From UMGS1696 sp964463375 (GTDB taxonomy: Bacteria > Bacillota > Clostridia > Oscillospirales > CAG-272): DNA of 64,000 nt. Positions 41,412 to 50,632 of the stretch are shown here, in pieces. The notes under the pieces are model-generated. The model was given only the letters and a program-made list of their open reading frames with translations. It was not told the origin of the DNA and made no database searches. The stretch spans positions 186,001 through 250,000 of the forward strand of contig CAYXBQ010000001.1 of the NCBI GenBank assembly GCA_964463375.1. The letters are read 5' to 3'. Each line of letters opens with the position of its first letter. Position 1 is the first letter of the stretch. A program made the translations under genes and the position numbers.

Positions 41412-44253
41412 AAATATTGTGATCCGTGGCGCACGGATGAACAACCTAAAAAATATCGACCTGACCATACCGCGGGATAAGCTGGTGGTCATCACCGGCC
41501 TGTCCGGCTCCGGGAAATCTTCGCTGGCCTTTGACACGCTCCATGCAGAGGGACACCGGCGGTTCGTGGAATCCTTGTCCTCCTATGCCCGGATGTTTCT
41601 GGGGCAGCTGGACAAGCCGGATGTGGACTCCATTGAAGGGCTGTCTCCCTCCATTTCCATCGACCAGAAGACCACGTCTAAGAATCCCCGATCTACGGTG
41701 GGTACAGTGACGGAGATCTACGACTACCTGCGGCTGCTGTATGCCCGGCTGGGTGTCCCCCATTGTCCGGTTTGCGGCAAGGAGATCCGGCAGACCACCA
41801 CGGACACCATCATCGACCAGATCGCAGCCTATCCGGAAGGACAGCGGCTGATCATTGCGTCTCCTGTGGTGCGTGGCAAAAAGGGACGGCATGAGAAGGT
41901 TTTCGCCGATGCCCGGAAGAACGGCTTTGTCCGGGTACGGGTGGACGGCATTGTCTATGACCTTTCCGAGGAGATCGAGCTGGACAAGAACAAAAAGCAC
42001 AGCATTGAGCTGGTCATCGACCGTATCGTGATCCGTGGCGACATCCGGGGGCGCATCTCCGACTCTGTGGAAACGGCACTGCGGGAGTCCGACGGCTTTG
42101 TGAATGTGGTTTTGGTGGACCGAGACAAGCCGGAATCCGAAGCGGATGTGGTGGAGTTTTCCACCAACTACGCCTGTGTGGAGCACGGGATCTCCTTTGG
42201 GGAGCTGGAGCCACGGATGTTTTCCTTCAACAATCCCTTTGGTGCCTGCCCGGAATGTACGGGTCTGGGGGTGCTGCGTTCGGTATCACCGGACAAGCTC
42301 ATTGGGGACAAGAGCCTTTCGCTGGACAGCGGTGCCATTTGCGTCAACGGGTTCAAGACCTTGACCGAGGACAGCTGGAACGGGCCGGTGATCTATGAGG
42401 TGCTCAAGCATTTTGGCGTGGATCTGACCACACCTGTCGAAGACTACCCGCCGGAAGCATACGATGCCCTGCTCTACGGCTATCCGGAGCCGGTGACAGC
42501 TGTGCGGGTCTTTGGGGATCGGAGCCAGACGCAGACCACCCGGTACGAGGGACTGGTGAAGATGGTGGCCGATCGAGCAGAACCCGGCAGCTACAACCAT
42601 GAGTATTACGAACAGTTTCTTACCGATACAGAGTGTCCCCACTGCCACGGTGCCCGGCTGAACAAAGAGGCCATGTCGGTAACGGTAGGCGGTAAGAATA
42701 TCCACCAGTTCTGTTCTCTTTCCATCACGGAGGCGTTGGCCTTTGTGCAGTCCTTGACCTTCTCCGACATGGAGATGACCATTGCCCGGGAAATTTTGAA
42801 GGAGCTGAAAAGTCGGCTGTCCTTCTTAGTCAGTGTGGGGCTGGACTACCTGACCCTGTCCCGGCAGGCTGGCACCTTATCTGGTGGTGAGGCACAGCGG
42901 ATCCGGTTGGCGACCCAGATCGGCTCGTCACTGGCGGGGGTACTATACATCTTAGACGAGCCTTCCATTGGTCTGCACCAGCGGGACAACACCAAGCTCA
43001 TCGACACGCTGAAAATGCTGCGGGATCAAGGCAACAGTGTCATTGTGGTGGAGCATGATGAAGAGACCATGCTGGCCGCCGACTATCTCATCGACATTGG
43101 TCCCGGTGCCGGCATCCATGGGGGACAAGTGGTCTCCTGTGGCACACCGGCGGAAGTAGCGGCAGATGCACACTCTCTCACCGGGGACTATCTCTCCGGC
43201 AGACGAACCATTCCGGTACCGGCTGTGCGTCGGGCGGGCAACGGCAAGAGCCTGACCATTGTGGGGGCAAGAGAGCACAATCTGAAAAACATCGATGTGA
43301 CCATTCCGCTGGGCTGCTTTGTCTGCGTGACCGGGGTATCCGGATCGGGGAAATCTTCGCTGATCAACTCCATTTTGTACGCTCGGCTGGCCCATGACCT
43401 GAACCGTGCCATCACCTATCCCGGCGCACACACCCGGATCGATGGAGAGGAGCATTTGGACAAGGTGATCGCCATTGACCAGAGCCCCATCGGCCGCACG
43501 CCTCGTTCCAATCCTGCCACCTACACTGGGTTGTTCAACGACATTCGAGAGCTGTTTGCCAAAACGCCCGGTGCCAAAATGCGTGGATTCGGGCCGGGGC
43601 GGTTCTCCTTCAACATCAAAGGGGGACGTTGTGAAGCCTGCGAAGGAGATGGGGTCAAGAAGATCGAGATGCACTTTTTGGCAGACGTGTATGTGAACTG
43701 CGACGTTTGTCATGGGAAACGGTACAACCGGGAAACGCTGGAGGTCAAGTACAAGGACAAGAGCATTGCGGATGTGCTGGAAATGACCGTAGAAGAAGGG
43801 GTGGCGTTTTTCTCGGAGATCCCGAAGATCGCATCCCGTTTGCAGCTGCTTTGTGACGTGGGACTGGGGTATGTGCAGATCGGGCAATCCTCCACGACTC
43901 TGTCCGGCGGTGAGGCACAGCGGGTGAAGCTGGCAACAGAGCTGTCCAAACGGCAGACCGGGCGCACCATCTATATCTTAGACGAACCCACCACGGGGCT
44001 GCACACAGCGGATGTGGAAAAGCTGCTGGCGGTGCTGGATCGGTTGGTGGAGCAAGGCAATTCGGTGGTGGTGATCGAGCACAATCTGGACGTGATCAAG
44101 ACCGCCGACTACATCATCGATATGGGGCCGGAAGGTGGTGACCAGGGCGGTCAGGTGATCGCTACCGGTACGCCGGAGGAGGTGGCCGCTTGCGCACATT
44201 CCTGGACGGGACGGTATTTGCAGGAAAAGTTAGAAGTTAGAATCAATAGATAA
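41404..44253 (+). CDS. uvrA: UvrABC excinuclease subunit A
   Basis: DNA-damage-recognition ATPase of nucleotide excision repair, 949 residues, full length. Two ABC modules are complete: Walker A GLSGSGKSS and GVSGSGKSS, signatures LSGGEAQR twice, and two ILDEPxxGLH Walker B segments; cysteine clusters for the zinc modules are present (CPVCG, CPECTG, CPHCHG, CEACEGDG, CDVCHG). It is translationally coupled to the helicase gene. The usual partner uvrB is not adjacent here, which is unusual for Bacillota. A terminator follows. Confidence 0.96.
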   Translation: MPENIVIRGARMNNLKNIDLTIPRDKLVVITGLSGSGKSSLAFDTLHAEGHRRFVESLSSYARMFLGQLDKPDVDSIEGLSPSISIDQKTTSKNPRSTVGTVTEIYDYLRLLYARLGVPHCPVCGKEIRQTTTDTIIDQIAAYPEGQRLIIASPVVRGKKGRHEKVFADARKNGFVRVRVDGIVYDLSEEIELDKNKKHSIELVIDRIVIRGDIRGRISDSVETALRESDGFVNVVLVDRDKPESEADVVEFSTNYACVEHGISFGELEPRMFSFNNPFGACPECTGLGVLRSVSPDKLIGDKSLSLDSGAICVNGFKTLTEDSWNGPVIYEVLKHFGVDLTTPVEDYPPEAYDALLYGYPEPVTAVRVFGDRSQTQTTRYEGLVKMVADRAEPGSYNHEYYEQFLTDTECPHCHGARLNKEAMSVTVGGKNIHQFCSLSITEALAFVQSLTFSDMEMTIAREILKELKSRLSFLVSVGLDYLTLSRQAGTLSGGEAQRIRLATQIGSSLAGVLYILDEPSIGLHQRDNTKLIDTLKMLRDQGNSVIVVEHDEETMLAADYLIDIGPGAGIHGGQVVSCGTPAEVAADAHSLTGDYLSGRRTIPVPAVRRAGNGKSLTIVGAREHNLKNIDVTIPLGCFVCVTGVSGSGKSSLINSILYARLAHDLNRAITYPGAHTRIDGEEHLDKVIAIDQSPIGRTPRSNPATYTGLFNDIRELFAKTPGAKMRGFGPGRFSFNIKGGRCEACEGDGVKKIEMHFLADVYVNCDVCHGKRYNRETLEVKYKDKSIADVLEMTVEEGVAFFSEIPKIASRLQLLCDVGLGYVQIGQSSTTLSGGEAQRVKLATELSKRQTGRTIYILDEPTTGLHTADVEKLLAVLDRLVEQGNSVVVIEHNLDVIKTADYIIDMGPEGGDQGGQVIATGTPEEVAACAHSWTGRYLQEKLEVRINR

Positions 44254-44262
44254 CAAAAAAAG

Positions 44263-44312
44263 ACAGCAGAACGATCCGTGGTGCTGCATCACAGCTTCGC
44301 TCTGCTGTTTTT
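44263..44312. terminator. Bidirectional terminator between uvrA and the GH20 gene
   Basis: ACAGCAGA (44263-44270) pairs with TCTGCTGT (44301-44308), with A runs to the left and T runs to the right. The inner 30 bases can pair further. Confidence 0.75.
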
Positions 44313-44329
44313 GTTATATCGTATTTTTG

Positions 44330-45760
44330 TTAAAATTCTACTTCACAGGTGCGCCAGCCGGAGGGGATAAAGGCGCCTTCTGTATCATACAGTCTCCGCA
44401 GTAGGCAAGCGGCTTCCGTATCGGCGATGCCGGGGACACGCTCGTCGGCCATCCAGGTGCAGTTGGACCAATAGGCAGCCTGCCGCAGGAATGCCGGGAG
44501 ATGGTGCCATGTGGTATACAGCACGCCGTATGTGCCCAGCTTCTTGGCATCGGCGGACAGGGAGCGGATGTTTTCCATATTGTCCCAGGGGCAGACCACG
44601 GTCTTGAAGCCTTTATCCATAAAATATTTCGTGGTGGGGTTGAAGCCGTTCCGGTAGTCGTACTGCCAGTCGGCGATGATGATCCGGCGATCCAGCAGAT
44701 CCAGAGCCTTGTCGGTGGCGTGGTTTTGTCCGTTCGCCACGATGGGACCTTCCCCAAAGGCATCCCGGCGGATCAGCTCATCGTGCCAGATGATGGGGGT
44801 ACGACCGGCCTTGCCCAGGTCCTCCGTCAGCCGGTTCAGGTATTCGGCCAGCAGCTCATGGGGCACTCTCTTGCGGCACTTGTCACAGGTGGCAAAGGAG
44901 TATGCCTCGTCAAAGCCCAAGTGGAAATAGCTGCCCTCTCCGCACAGCTCCATCAGCTCGGCACGCATTTCGGCAAGCAGCTTGTAGGTGTCGGGATTGG
45001 ACAGGCACCAGGTCCAGCCATCGGGTTCAAACAGGCGGGTCAGCCGGGGATTCTTGTTCAGTACCACGTGGCGGCCGTTGCAGCTGCGGGACTGGGTGGC
45101 GTGACCAAAGTGGTTCACCATGGGGATCACTTCCATGCCGTAGCTTCTTGCCAGAGCGACCAGATGCTCGAAATCCGCTTTGGTGAAGTGCCGTTCAGCC
45201 CAATACAGCTCCGGCAGGCACTCGTAGGGATAGGTGCCCCAGAATTCTAAGATCACGTGGGTCATTTTGAAGAATCCGGCTTCGTGGATGGCTTGCTCCA
45301 GCGAAGACAGGGTGCTGCCGGGGAAGATGCAAAGATGCACGGCACGGAAGCTGACTGCCGGGGCATCGTGTACATCGGCGGCAGAGATATAGAAGGCTTC
45401 CTTCCCTTCTGCCAGCTCTTCCGGGCAAATGAGCTGCACTAAGGTCTTGATCCCATCCAACAGTCCGGGGGCCTCATGGGCTCTCACGCACACACCGGCG
45501 GGATCCACGTGGATGGCGTACCGGTCTGCCTCGGTCAGGTCACAGGTGGCGTTGCCGATGACAAACTGATAGGCCGCACCGGGTTCCGGAGCCAGCACGC
45601 TAGCGTCGCAGGAAAACCGATACCACAGGGTCTGTACACGCTCCAGTTGGTTTTTGTCCAGGCCGCCGACCTTGGCCGTTACATGGGCACCAAAGCAAAA
45701 CTGTGCCGCTTCGTTTTCGCAAAAGCTTTTCGGGGTGGGAAATAGATGACGAAGATACAT
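44330..45760 (-). CDS. GH20 beta-N-acetylhexosaminidase
   Basis: Releases terminal GlcNAc/GalNAc by substrate-assisted catalysis; 476 residues. An N-terminal GH20b-like domain (about 1-130) precedes the TIM barrel, whose HLGFDEA motif provides the catalytic pair D284-E285. There is no signal peptide, so the action is probably intracellular, on imported amino-sugar oligosaccharides. It follows the solute-binding lipoprotein by 28 bp, and its cluster lacks a GH3 NagZ, so it may do that job in muropeptide turnover; this is inference. A CDKC pair near residue 293 could bind metal or be structural. Confidence 0.87.
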   Translation of the reverse strand: MYLRHLFPTPKSFCENEAAQFCFGAHVTAKVGGLDKNQLERVQTLWYRFSCDASVLAPEPGAAYQFVIGNATCDLTEADRYAIHVDPAGVCVRAHEAPGLLDGIKTLVQLICPEELAEGKEAFYISAADVHDAPAVSFRAVHLCIFPGSTLSSLEQAIHEAGFFKMTHVILEFWGTYPYECLPELYWAERHFTKADFEHLVALARSYGMEVIPMVNHFGHATQSRSCNGRHVVLNKNPRLTRLFEPDGWTWCLSNPDTYKLLAEMRAELMELCGEGSYFHLGFDEAYSFATCDKCRKRVPHELLAEYLNRLTEDLGKAGRTPIIWHDELIRRDAFGEGPIVANGQNHATDKALDLLDRRIIIADWQYDYRNGFNPTTKYFMDKGFKTVVCPWDNMENIRSLSADAKKLGTYGVLYTTWHHLPAFLRQAAYWSNCTWMADERVPGIADTEAACLLRRLYDTEGAFIPSGWRTCEVEF

Positions 45761-45788
45761 ATGTGATAACTCCTTTATTGGGGACAGA

Positions 45789-47237
45789 TCAATCCAAATT
45801 TTCGCAGAGCTTTTCGATCTGGGTGTTCCAGTTCTTTTCGTGCTTGGCTAAGAAGGACGCCAAATTATCCTGTGCATCCTGCAAGGCAGAGTTGGGCATG
45901 GGGCTCAGGCAGGTGGAGAAGGCAAAGTCAAAGTTCATGGTCATGCCATCCCGGATGATCTGCAGCATCTCCTGCACGTCGTTGTCTCTGGTATATTTGC
46001 TTTCCAAAGCGATGGTATAGTAGGTGGGGACCACGTCCAGCATACTGTGGTACGCCAGCGTTTCCAGCACACGGCAGGTCAACGAGGCATTGGAGCAGGT
46101 CAGGGGCAGGAAGTTCACATTGGAGGAGGTGCCGATCTGGGTCTTATACATCTCCTGCTCGCTGTCGAACTTGGGGTAAGGCACGATGCCGAAGTCCGAT
46201 TCCATGTTCCGCATGAGCTCCCCTTCCAGCACGTACAGATAGGACAGGTAGAACAGGGCGCGGTCAGAGGCCAACAGCTCCGCAAACGCCTGGTGATCCA
46301 CACCGCCGCCTTCCTTGTACAGGTCGTCCCGCTTGCCAAAGAGCTGCACCCATTCGTGTACCTTCAGCATACGATCGTTGATACCTGTGGAGGTGTAGTT
46401 GCCGTCTTCGTCCTGGGTGAACATGCGCACATCGGTGGCTGTTGAGAAGGCACGCAGCGGCACATGCTGTATATAGGCCCCTACGGCATCCACCTTGGGA
46501 TCGATCTTGCCGTCGCCGTTCAGGTCCATGACTGCCATTTCCGACATGGAGAGGAATTTGTCCATGGTCCATTCGTTATCCCGCACTAAGGCATAGGGAT
46601 CCTCCAGACCAAAGTTTTCCAGCACCTGCTTATTGAAATACACCACGGCGCAGTCCTTATACACCGACAGGTTCGCATCCCCAAAGCAGCAGAACTGTTT
46701 GCCTTTGATATTCAGGTTTTCATACTGGTTCGCCATCCACCAGGGGTTGTCCAGGTTCAGTGCCGACAGGGTGGACAGGTCTATAAAGTTGCCGCTGGTG
46801 AAAATGGGCAGCGTACACACGATGAAGCCGGTGGCCAGGTCGTAGGTGGAGTCCCCGGCGATCACGGCGTTGGAGATAAAGTTGTTGTACGTGTCCCGCA
46901 CATTCCAGTCACCGGATTCGGTTTGGTAGGAGAACTTGATATTGAAATGCTCCTCGGTGGCCAGTGTACGGTTGTAGACCGCATCGTTGACGGCTTCCCC
47001 GGTGGCCTCGGTGGCAAATTCGTAGGCCTTTTCGGTGGGTACCAAAATATGGAAATCTCTGCCTTCGTTGTCTTCCTCGGGGATCCCCAGAGATATGGTG
47101 GATTCTGTTTCACCGGCGGAGGTTTCGGTTTGCTCGGATGGTGCAGTGGGCTGGGTCTCGGTGGTATCGCCGCCGCAGGAGACCGTGGAGGTCACGAGCA
47201 GACCGGCAAGCAGGCACAGGATCATACGCTTTTTCAT
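45789..47237 (-). CDS. Extracellular solute-binding lipoprotein, paralogue of 18027-19499
   Basis: Secreted lipoprotein of 482 residues with a signal peptide (MKKRMILCLLAGLL) and lipobox TVSCGG (Cys about residue 21), a Thr/Glu-rich linker and a binding-protein fold. Conserved blocks shared with the paralogue include TEATGEAVNDAVYNRTLATEE. A D-L-N-G-D-G-K-I-D loop looks like an EF-hand calcium site. It lies next to muropeptide/amino-sugar genes, so it probably captures an amino-sugar ligand, but no permease genes are nearby. It is expressed from the promoter at 47297-47325 with the GH20 gene. Confidence 0.82.
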   Translation of the reverse strand: MKKRMILCLLAGLLVTSTVSCGGDTTETQPTAPSEQTETSAGETESTISLGIPEEDNEGRDFHILVPTEKAYEFATEATGEAVNDAVYNRTLATEEHFNIKFSYQTESGDWNVRDTYNNFISNAVIAGDSTYDLATGFIVCTLPIFTSGNFIDLSTLSALNLDNPWWMANQYENLNIKGKQFCCFGDANLSVYKDCAVVYFNKQVLENFGLEDPYALVRDNEWTMDKFLSMSEMAVMDLNGDGKIDPKVDAVGAYIQHVPLRAFSTATDVRMFTQDEDGNYTSTGINDRMLKVHEWVQLFGKRDDLYKEGGGVDHQAFAELLASDRALFYLSYLYVLEGELMRNMESDFGIVPYPKFDSEQEMYKTQIGTSSNVNFLPLTCSNASLTCRVLETLAYHSMLDVVPTYYTIALESKYTRDNDVQEMLQIIRDGMTMNFDFAFSTCLSPMPNSALQDAQDNLASFLAKHEKNWNTQIEKLCENLD

Positions 47238-47296
47238 GAGTACACTACTCCTTCTTCGATGGAAATCTGTCTAAAATGGCACAATGTGATGCATTT

Positions 47297-47325
47297 ATTA
47301 TATACCAATTCGTCAAAAAATGCAA
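47297..47325 (-). promoter_or_regulatory. Promoter of the lipoprotein-GH20 unit
   Basis: On the minus strand TTGCAT, 17 bases, TATAAT. The -10 is 60 bases before the lipoprotein start. The remaining gap up to the namZ terminator (about 47326-47467) shows nothing else. Confidence 0.6.
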
Positions 47326-47467
47326 GAGTATATGGGGATTTTTTATGTACAGATCGCTTCTTTTTTGCGGGTGCAAACGGTATCTACTTCATTTCGCCCA
47401 ATTTTGATCCGGTGATTTTGTGGATTATTCCCTATGCCATGTCCTCGTTTGAAAAACGCTGTCAAAG

Positions 47468-47514
47468 CAAAAAAAGCCAACACGAACGTTTCTTTTAGAA
47501 ATGCTCCATGTTGG
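47468..47514 (-). terminator. Terminator of the GH35-murQ-kinase-amidase-namZ operon
   Basis: On the minus strand CCAACATG (47507-47514) pairs with CGTGTTGG (47477-47484), followed by seven T. It begins 11 bases after the namZ stop. Confidence 0.82.
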
Positions 47515-47524
47515 TCTTTTTTAT

Positions 47525-48652
47525 TTAGTATAGCCAAATACGCCGTGTATTCTCCTGCCACGCTGCTACTTTTTCCGCTTCTCCTGCGATATATTCGTCT
47601 ACCGCAAGATCCGGCTGCAAAATGGCATCGCTGCCTAAGAGATTGCACAGGAAGGGACGAGTGGTCAGCTTGTCGGGGTGCTGGTCTCGGATGGCGCAGA
47701 ACAAACGCAGGCCGGTGGCAAAGGGCTGGTATGCCTTTCTGTCGTACACGTGCAGCTGCACACCACGGCACCGTTCGCCGGCATATTTGGAGAAGGTGGG
47801 CGTGAAGCAGGTCTCCCGCAGGTATACGCCGGGTTCCTGCGATAGCTTTGATAGCACAGACGGCACGTCCAGCCAGGGGGCACCGATCAGCTCAAAGGGC
47901 TTGGTGGTGCCACGACCTTCGGAGACGTTTGTACCCTCGAAGATGCAGGTGCCGATGTAGGTGTAGGCGGTGTCTACCGTGGGCAGATTGGGGCTGGGCT
48001 GGACAAAGAGCAGATCGGTGTCATCCCAGTCCATGTTCCTCTCCCAGCCTTCACAGGGGATCACGTGTAGATCACAGCCGATATGCTCCGTTTCGTTGAT
48101 CCACAATGCGAATTCGCCAATGGTCAAACCGGGTCTGGTGGGGGTGGGATAGCGGCCTACGAAGGTGGAGAAGCGCCGGTCTAAGAGGGTGCCTTCCACT
48201 TTGGTACCGCCGATGGGATTGGGTCTGTCCAGCACCACGAAGCGCACGCCCGCCTTGGCACACACCTGCATGGCATCGGTCATGGTGTACTGGTAGGTGT
48301 AGAACCGGGCACCCACATCCTGAATGTCGAAAAACACCGTGTCCAGTCCTGCCATGACCTGCTCTGCCGCCGCCTGTCCGGCACCGTAAAAGCTGTACAT
48401 GGGTAGCCCGGTTGCCGGATCCATGGCGTAGTCTTCCACGGCTGCACCGGCTTGAGCGTCCCCTCGGACACCATGCTCCGGACCAAACAGTGTTGTTAGG
48501 TCACACAGCTCCCGCAGCATATCCGCCGTGGCCGTCATGTTCCGCAGCACACCGGTTGGGTTGGTGAGCAGGCCGCATTTGCCCAGCGTCGGCAGCATCG
48601 TGACACCGTCTCTTGCCAGCACATCCGCACCGCAAAATACCGTATGCTTCAT
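47525..48652 (-). CDS. namZ: Exo-beta-N-acetylmuramidase NamZ (DUF1343, GH171)
   Basis: Removes MurNAc from the non-reducing end of peptidoglycan fragments; 375 residues. Family signatures are strong: TNPTGV near residue 31, LFGPEHGVRGD near 55, FDIQDVGARFYTY near 108, DRPNPIGG near 143 and the EGTNVSEGRGTTKPFE block. Unlike B. subtilis NamZ there is no signal peptide, so the work would be intracellular on imported muropeptides. It overlaps the serine-hydrolase gene by 4 bases. The order amidase-namZ resembles B. subtilis ybbE-ybbC minus nagZ (ybbD). Confidence 0.9.
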   Translation of the reverse strand: MKHTVFCGADVLARDGVTMLPTLGKCGLLTNPTGVLRNMTATADMLRELCDLTTLFGPEHGVRGDAQAGAAVEDYAMDPATGLPMYSFYGAGQAAAEQVMAGLDTVFFDIQDVGARFYTYQYTMTDAMQVCAKAGVRFVVLDRPNPIGGTKVEGTLLDRRFSTFVGRYPTPTRPGLTIGEFALWINETEHIGCDLHVIPCEGWERNMDWDDTDLLFVQPSPNLPTVDTAYTYIGTCIFEGTNVSEGRGTTKPFELIGAPWLDVPSVLSKLSQEPGVYLRETCFTPTFSKYAGERCRGVQLHVYDRKAYQPFATGLRLFCAIRDQHPDKLTTRPFLCNLLGSDAILQPDLAVDEYIAGEAEKVAAWQENTRRIWLY

Positions 48653-49731
48653 AGGATCTCCCCCGCTGCCACATGGCGTTCGTATTCGGTGGTCATGAGA
48701 TTATAGAAACGTTTGCGGATGGGATAATAGGCATCCCGGTTATCTCTGCCGTAGTGGACGGAGTTGGTCAGGAATATGCCCCACAGCCCCGTCTCGCTGT
48801 CCACGTACAAGCTGGTACCGGTAAAGCCCGTGTGGCCGTAGCTGCCCTGCGCCATCAGATCTCCCATGGGTGACCACTGTGTCCCCATGAGCTGAAAGCC
48901 CAGTCCACGGGATTCGTCCAGGGTGGGCGTGTAATTGCGGATGGCCAGATCGAAGACACGGCGGGTCAAAAACAGACTGCCGTCCTTCGTTTGCCCATGG
49001 CACGACAGCATCCCGGCGAAGGTGATCATGTCGTCCAGGGTGGTGAACACGCCAGCGTTGCCGGACACACCGCCTAAGTAGTGGGCGTTTTCGTCGTGGA
49101 CAAAGCCGGTGGTCCACTGGTGCCAACGGGGGCTCATTTCCCCGGCAGCCACATCGTCAGAGGTGGGATTGTAGCCGGTGTTGTGCATCCCCAGCGGATC
49201 GAACACCAGCCGCTTCGCCAGCACGTCCAGCCCCTCTCCGGCGATGTTTTCCAAGATCCGTTGGAGAGTGATATATCCCATGCAGGAATAATACACCTCT
49301 TCCCCCACGTCGCAGACCGGTTTGGAGGACAGGATCGTCTCGATGGGGTCGGCAGCGGTACCATCTTCTCGTGGACACAGGGTGTACAGGGGCAGATGGG
49401 GTGATATGCCGGAGGTGTGGGTCATAAGATGCCGGATCTGCACGCCACGAAAATTGCCGGGATCGGGCAGGTACGACCCGATGTTGTCACGGAGACAAAG
49501 CTTGCCGTCCTCCAAAAACCGCAGTGCCACCATGGTGGTGGAAACCAATTTGGACAAGGAGGCAAGATCAAACAGGGTATGCTCGGTGATGGGCAGCTCG
49601 GTGGGCTGGATCTGTCGTCTGCCGAAAAAGTCCCGGCGGTACACGGTGTAGCCCCGACCGATCGCCACAGCGGCACAGGGATAGCCCACATCGATGCCAT
49701 TTTGCACACATGCTATGGTTTTCTCAAACAT
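48649..49731 (-). CDS. AmiE-like serine hydrolase (class C beta-lactamase fold)
   Basis: Serine beta-lactamase-like protein of 360 residues. SxxK is S58-L-S-K61 (LASLSKLVS); the second motif is YSC instead of YxN near residue 147; the third is HTG (YGHTGFTG). In B. subtilis the homologue encoded beside namZ (ybbE/amiE) is an N-acetylmuramyl-L-alanine amidase. No signal peptide is seen, so it is probably cytoplasmic. Translation is coupled to namZ through a 4-base overlap, and the kinase stop lies 3 bp upstream. D,D-peptidase or esterase activity is the alternative. Confidence 0.8.
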   Translation of the reverse strand: MFEKTIACVQNGIDVGYPCAAVAIGRGYTVYRRDFFGRRQIQPTELPITEHTLFDLASLSKLVSTTMVALRFLEDGKLCLRDNIGSYLPDPGNFRGVQIRHLMTHTSGISPHLPLYTLCPREDGTAADPIETILSSKPVCDVGEEVYYSCMGYITLQRILENIAGEGLDVLAKRLVFDPLGMHNTGYNPTSDDVAAGEMSPRWHQWTTGFVHDENAHYLGGVSGNAGVFTTLDDMITFAGMLSCHGQTKDGSLFLTRRVFDLAIRNYTPTLDESRGLGFQLMGTQWSPMGDLMAQGSYGHTGFTGTSLYVDSETGLWGIFLTNSVHYGRDNRDAYYPIRKRFYNLMTTEYERHVAAGEIL

Positions 49732-49734
49732 CGT

Positions 49735-50631
49735 TTATCTCCCTTCCATATCAATACACGCACGCCAATAGGCCCATGCGCCATGTTCTGCCGCCACCGG
49801 TTCCGGACACAGGGTAGCCCTGGGCAGCAACTCCGTCACAAATGCGGCAAACCGCTCCCGGAACCAGGTCAGATGGGTGAAACAGCCGCCGGTCACGTGG
49901 ATCTCCTCGGTGGTAAAGCCCAGCTTTTGGTACAGGTTCGCTGTATGACCGGCAAGCGCATGTGCTTCGGTCATGAGTACGGCTTTGGCGTGTATGTCTC
50001 CTGCTGTGGCAAGCCGATCTGCCACCGGTGCCAGACGGGCAATATCGCTTTTGGGATGGCCATACACGTAGGCCGTCATGGCATACCGATCGGACACACC
50101 CAGCGTCTCAAACACGGCTTCCTGCAATGCGGGTACCGGTTTGTCCAGATCGATGGCTTCTGCCAAAGCTGTCAGCAGTCGATAGCCGATGGCGGCACCG
50201 CTGCCGTATTCGCCCAGCAGATGTCCCCAGCCACCCATTCTCGACAGCACGCCCTGCTTTTTCCCCTGGATCAGCGAGCCGGTACCGGAGATCAAAAGTA
50301 GGCCGTCTCTGTCTCCCAGCGCACCATAGGTAGCAAGGATCCCGTCGGTGGTGACCCATACCGGCATGGGAAAGCGGGCTTGCAGATCGGCTTTCAGTGC
50401 TTCTCCACAGCTCCCCGCTCCCGCCGCACCCACTACGATGGCTTGTACCCCGTCCTGTGCCGTGGGCATACAATCCGCTATGGCTTTTGCGATATTCGCC
50501 ACGGCGGCTGTGTAGTCCAGGGTGGGATTGCCGGCACCGGTGTCTGCGGTGGACAGGATGTGGTTTTGCTCGTCCAGCCGTGCGGCGTGGGTCTTGGTAC
50601 CACCGGCATCTACGGCAAGGATGGTCTTCAT
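49735..50631 (-). CDS. BadF/BadG-family N-acetylmuramate/N-acetylglucosamine kinase (MurK-like)
   Basis: ASKHA-fold kinase of 298 residues with phosphate motifs LAVDAGGTKTH at the N-terminus, VVGAAGAGS, ISGTGSL and GGWGHLLGEYGSG. The BcrAD/BadFG family includes Clostridium acetobutylicum MurK, which phosphorylates MurNAc and GlcNAc. Immediately after murQ (1-bp gap), it would produce the MurNAc-6-phosphate that MurQ needs, replacing the MurP PTS step of Bacillus. The start at 50631 has GGAGGAG inside the end of murQ; the upstream extension is discarded. Confidence 0.85.
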   Translation of the reverse strand: MKTILAVDAGGTKTHAARLDEQNHILSTADTGAGNPTLDYTAAVANIAKAIADCMPTAQDGVQAIVVGAAGAGSCGEALKADLQARFPMPVWVTTDGILATYGALGDRDGLLLISGTGSLIQGKKQGVLSRMGGWGHLLGEYGSGAAIGYRLLTALAEAIDLDKPVPALQEAVFETLGVSDRYAMTAYVYGHPKSDIARLAPVADRLATAGDIHAKAVLMTEAHALAGHTANLYQKLGFTTEEIHVTGGCFTHLTWFRERFAAFVTELLPRATLCPEPVAAEHGAWAYWRACIDMEGR

Positions 50632-50632
50632 G

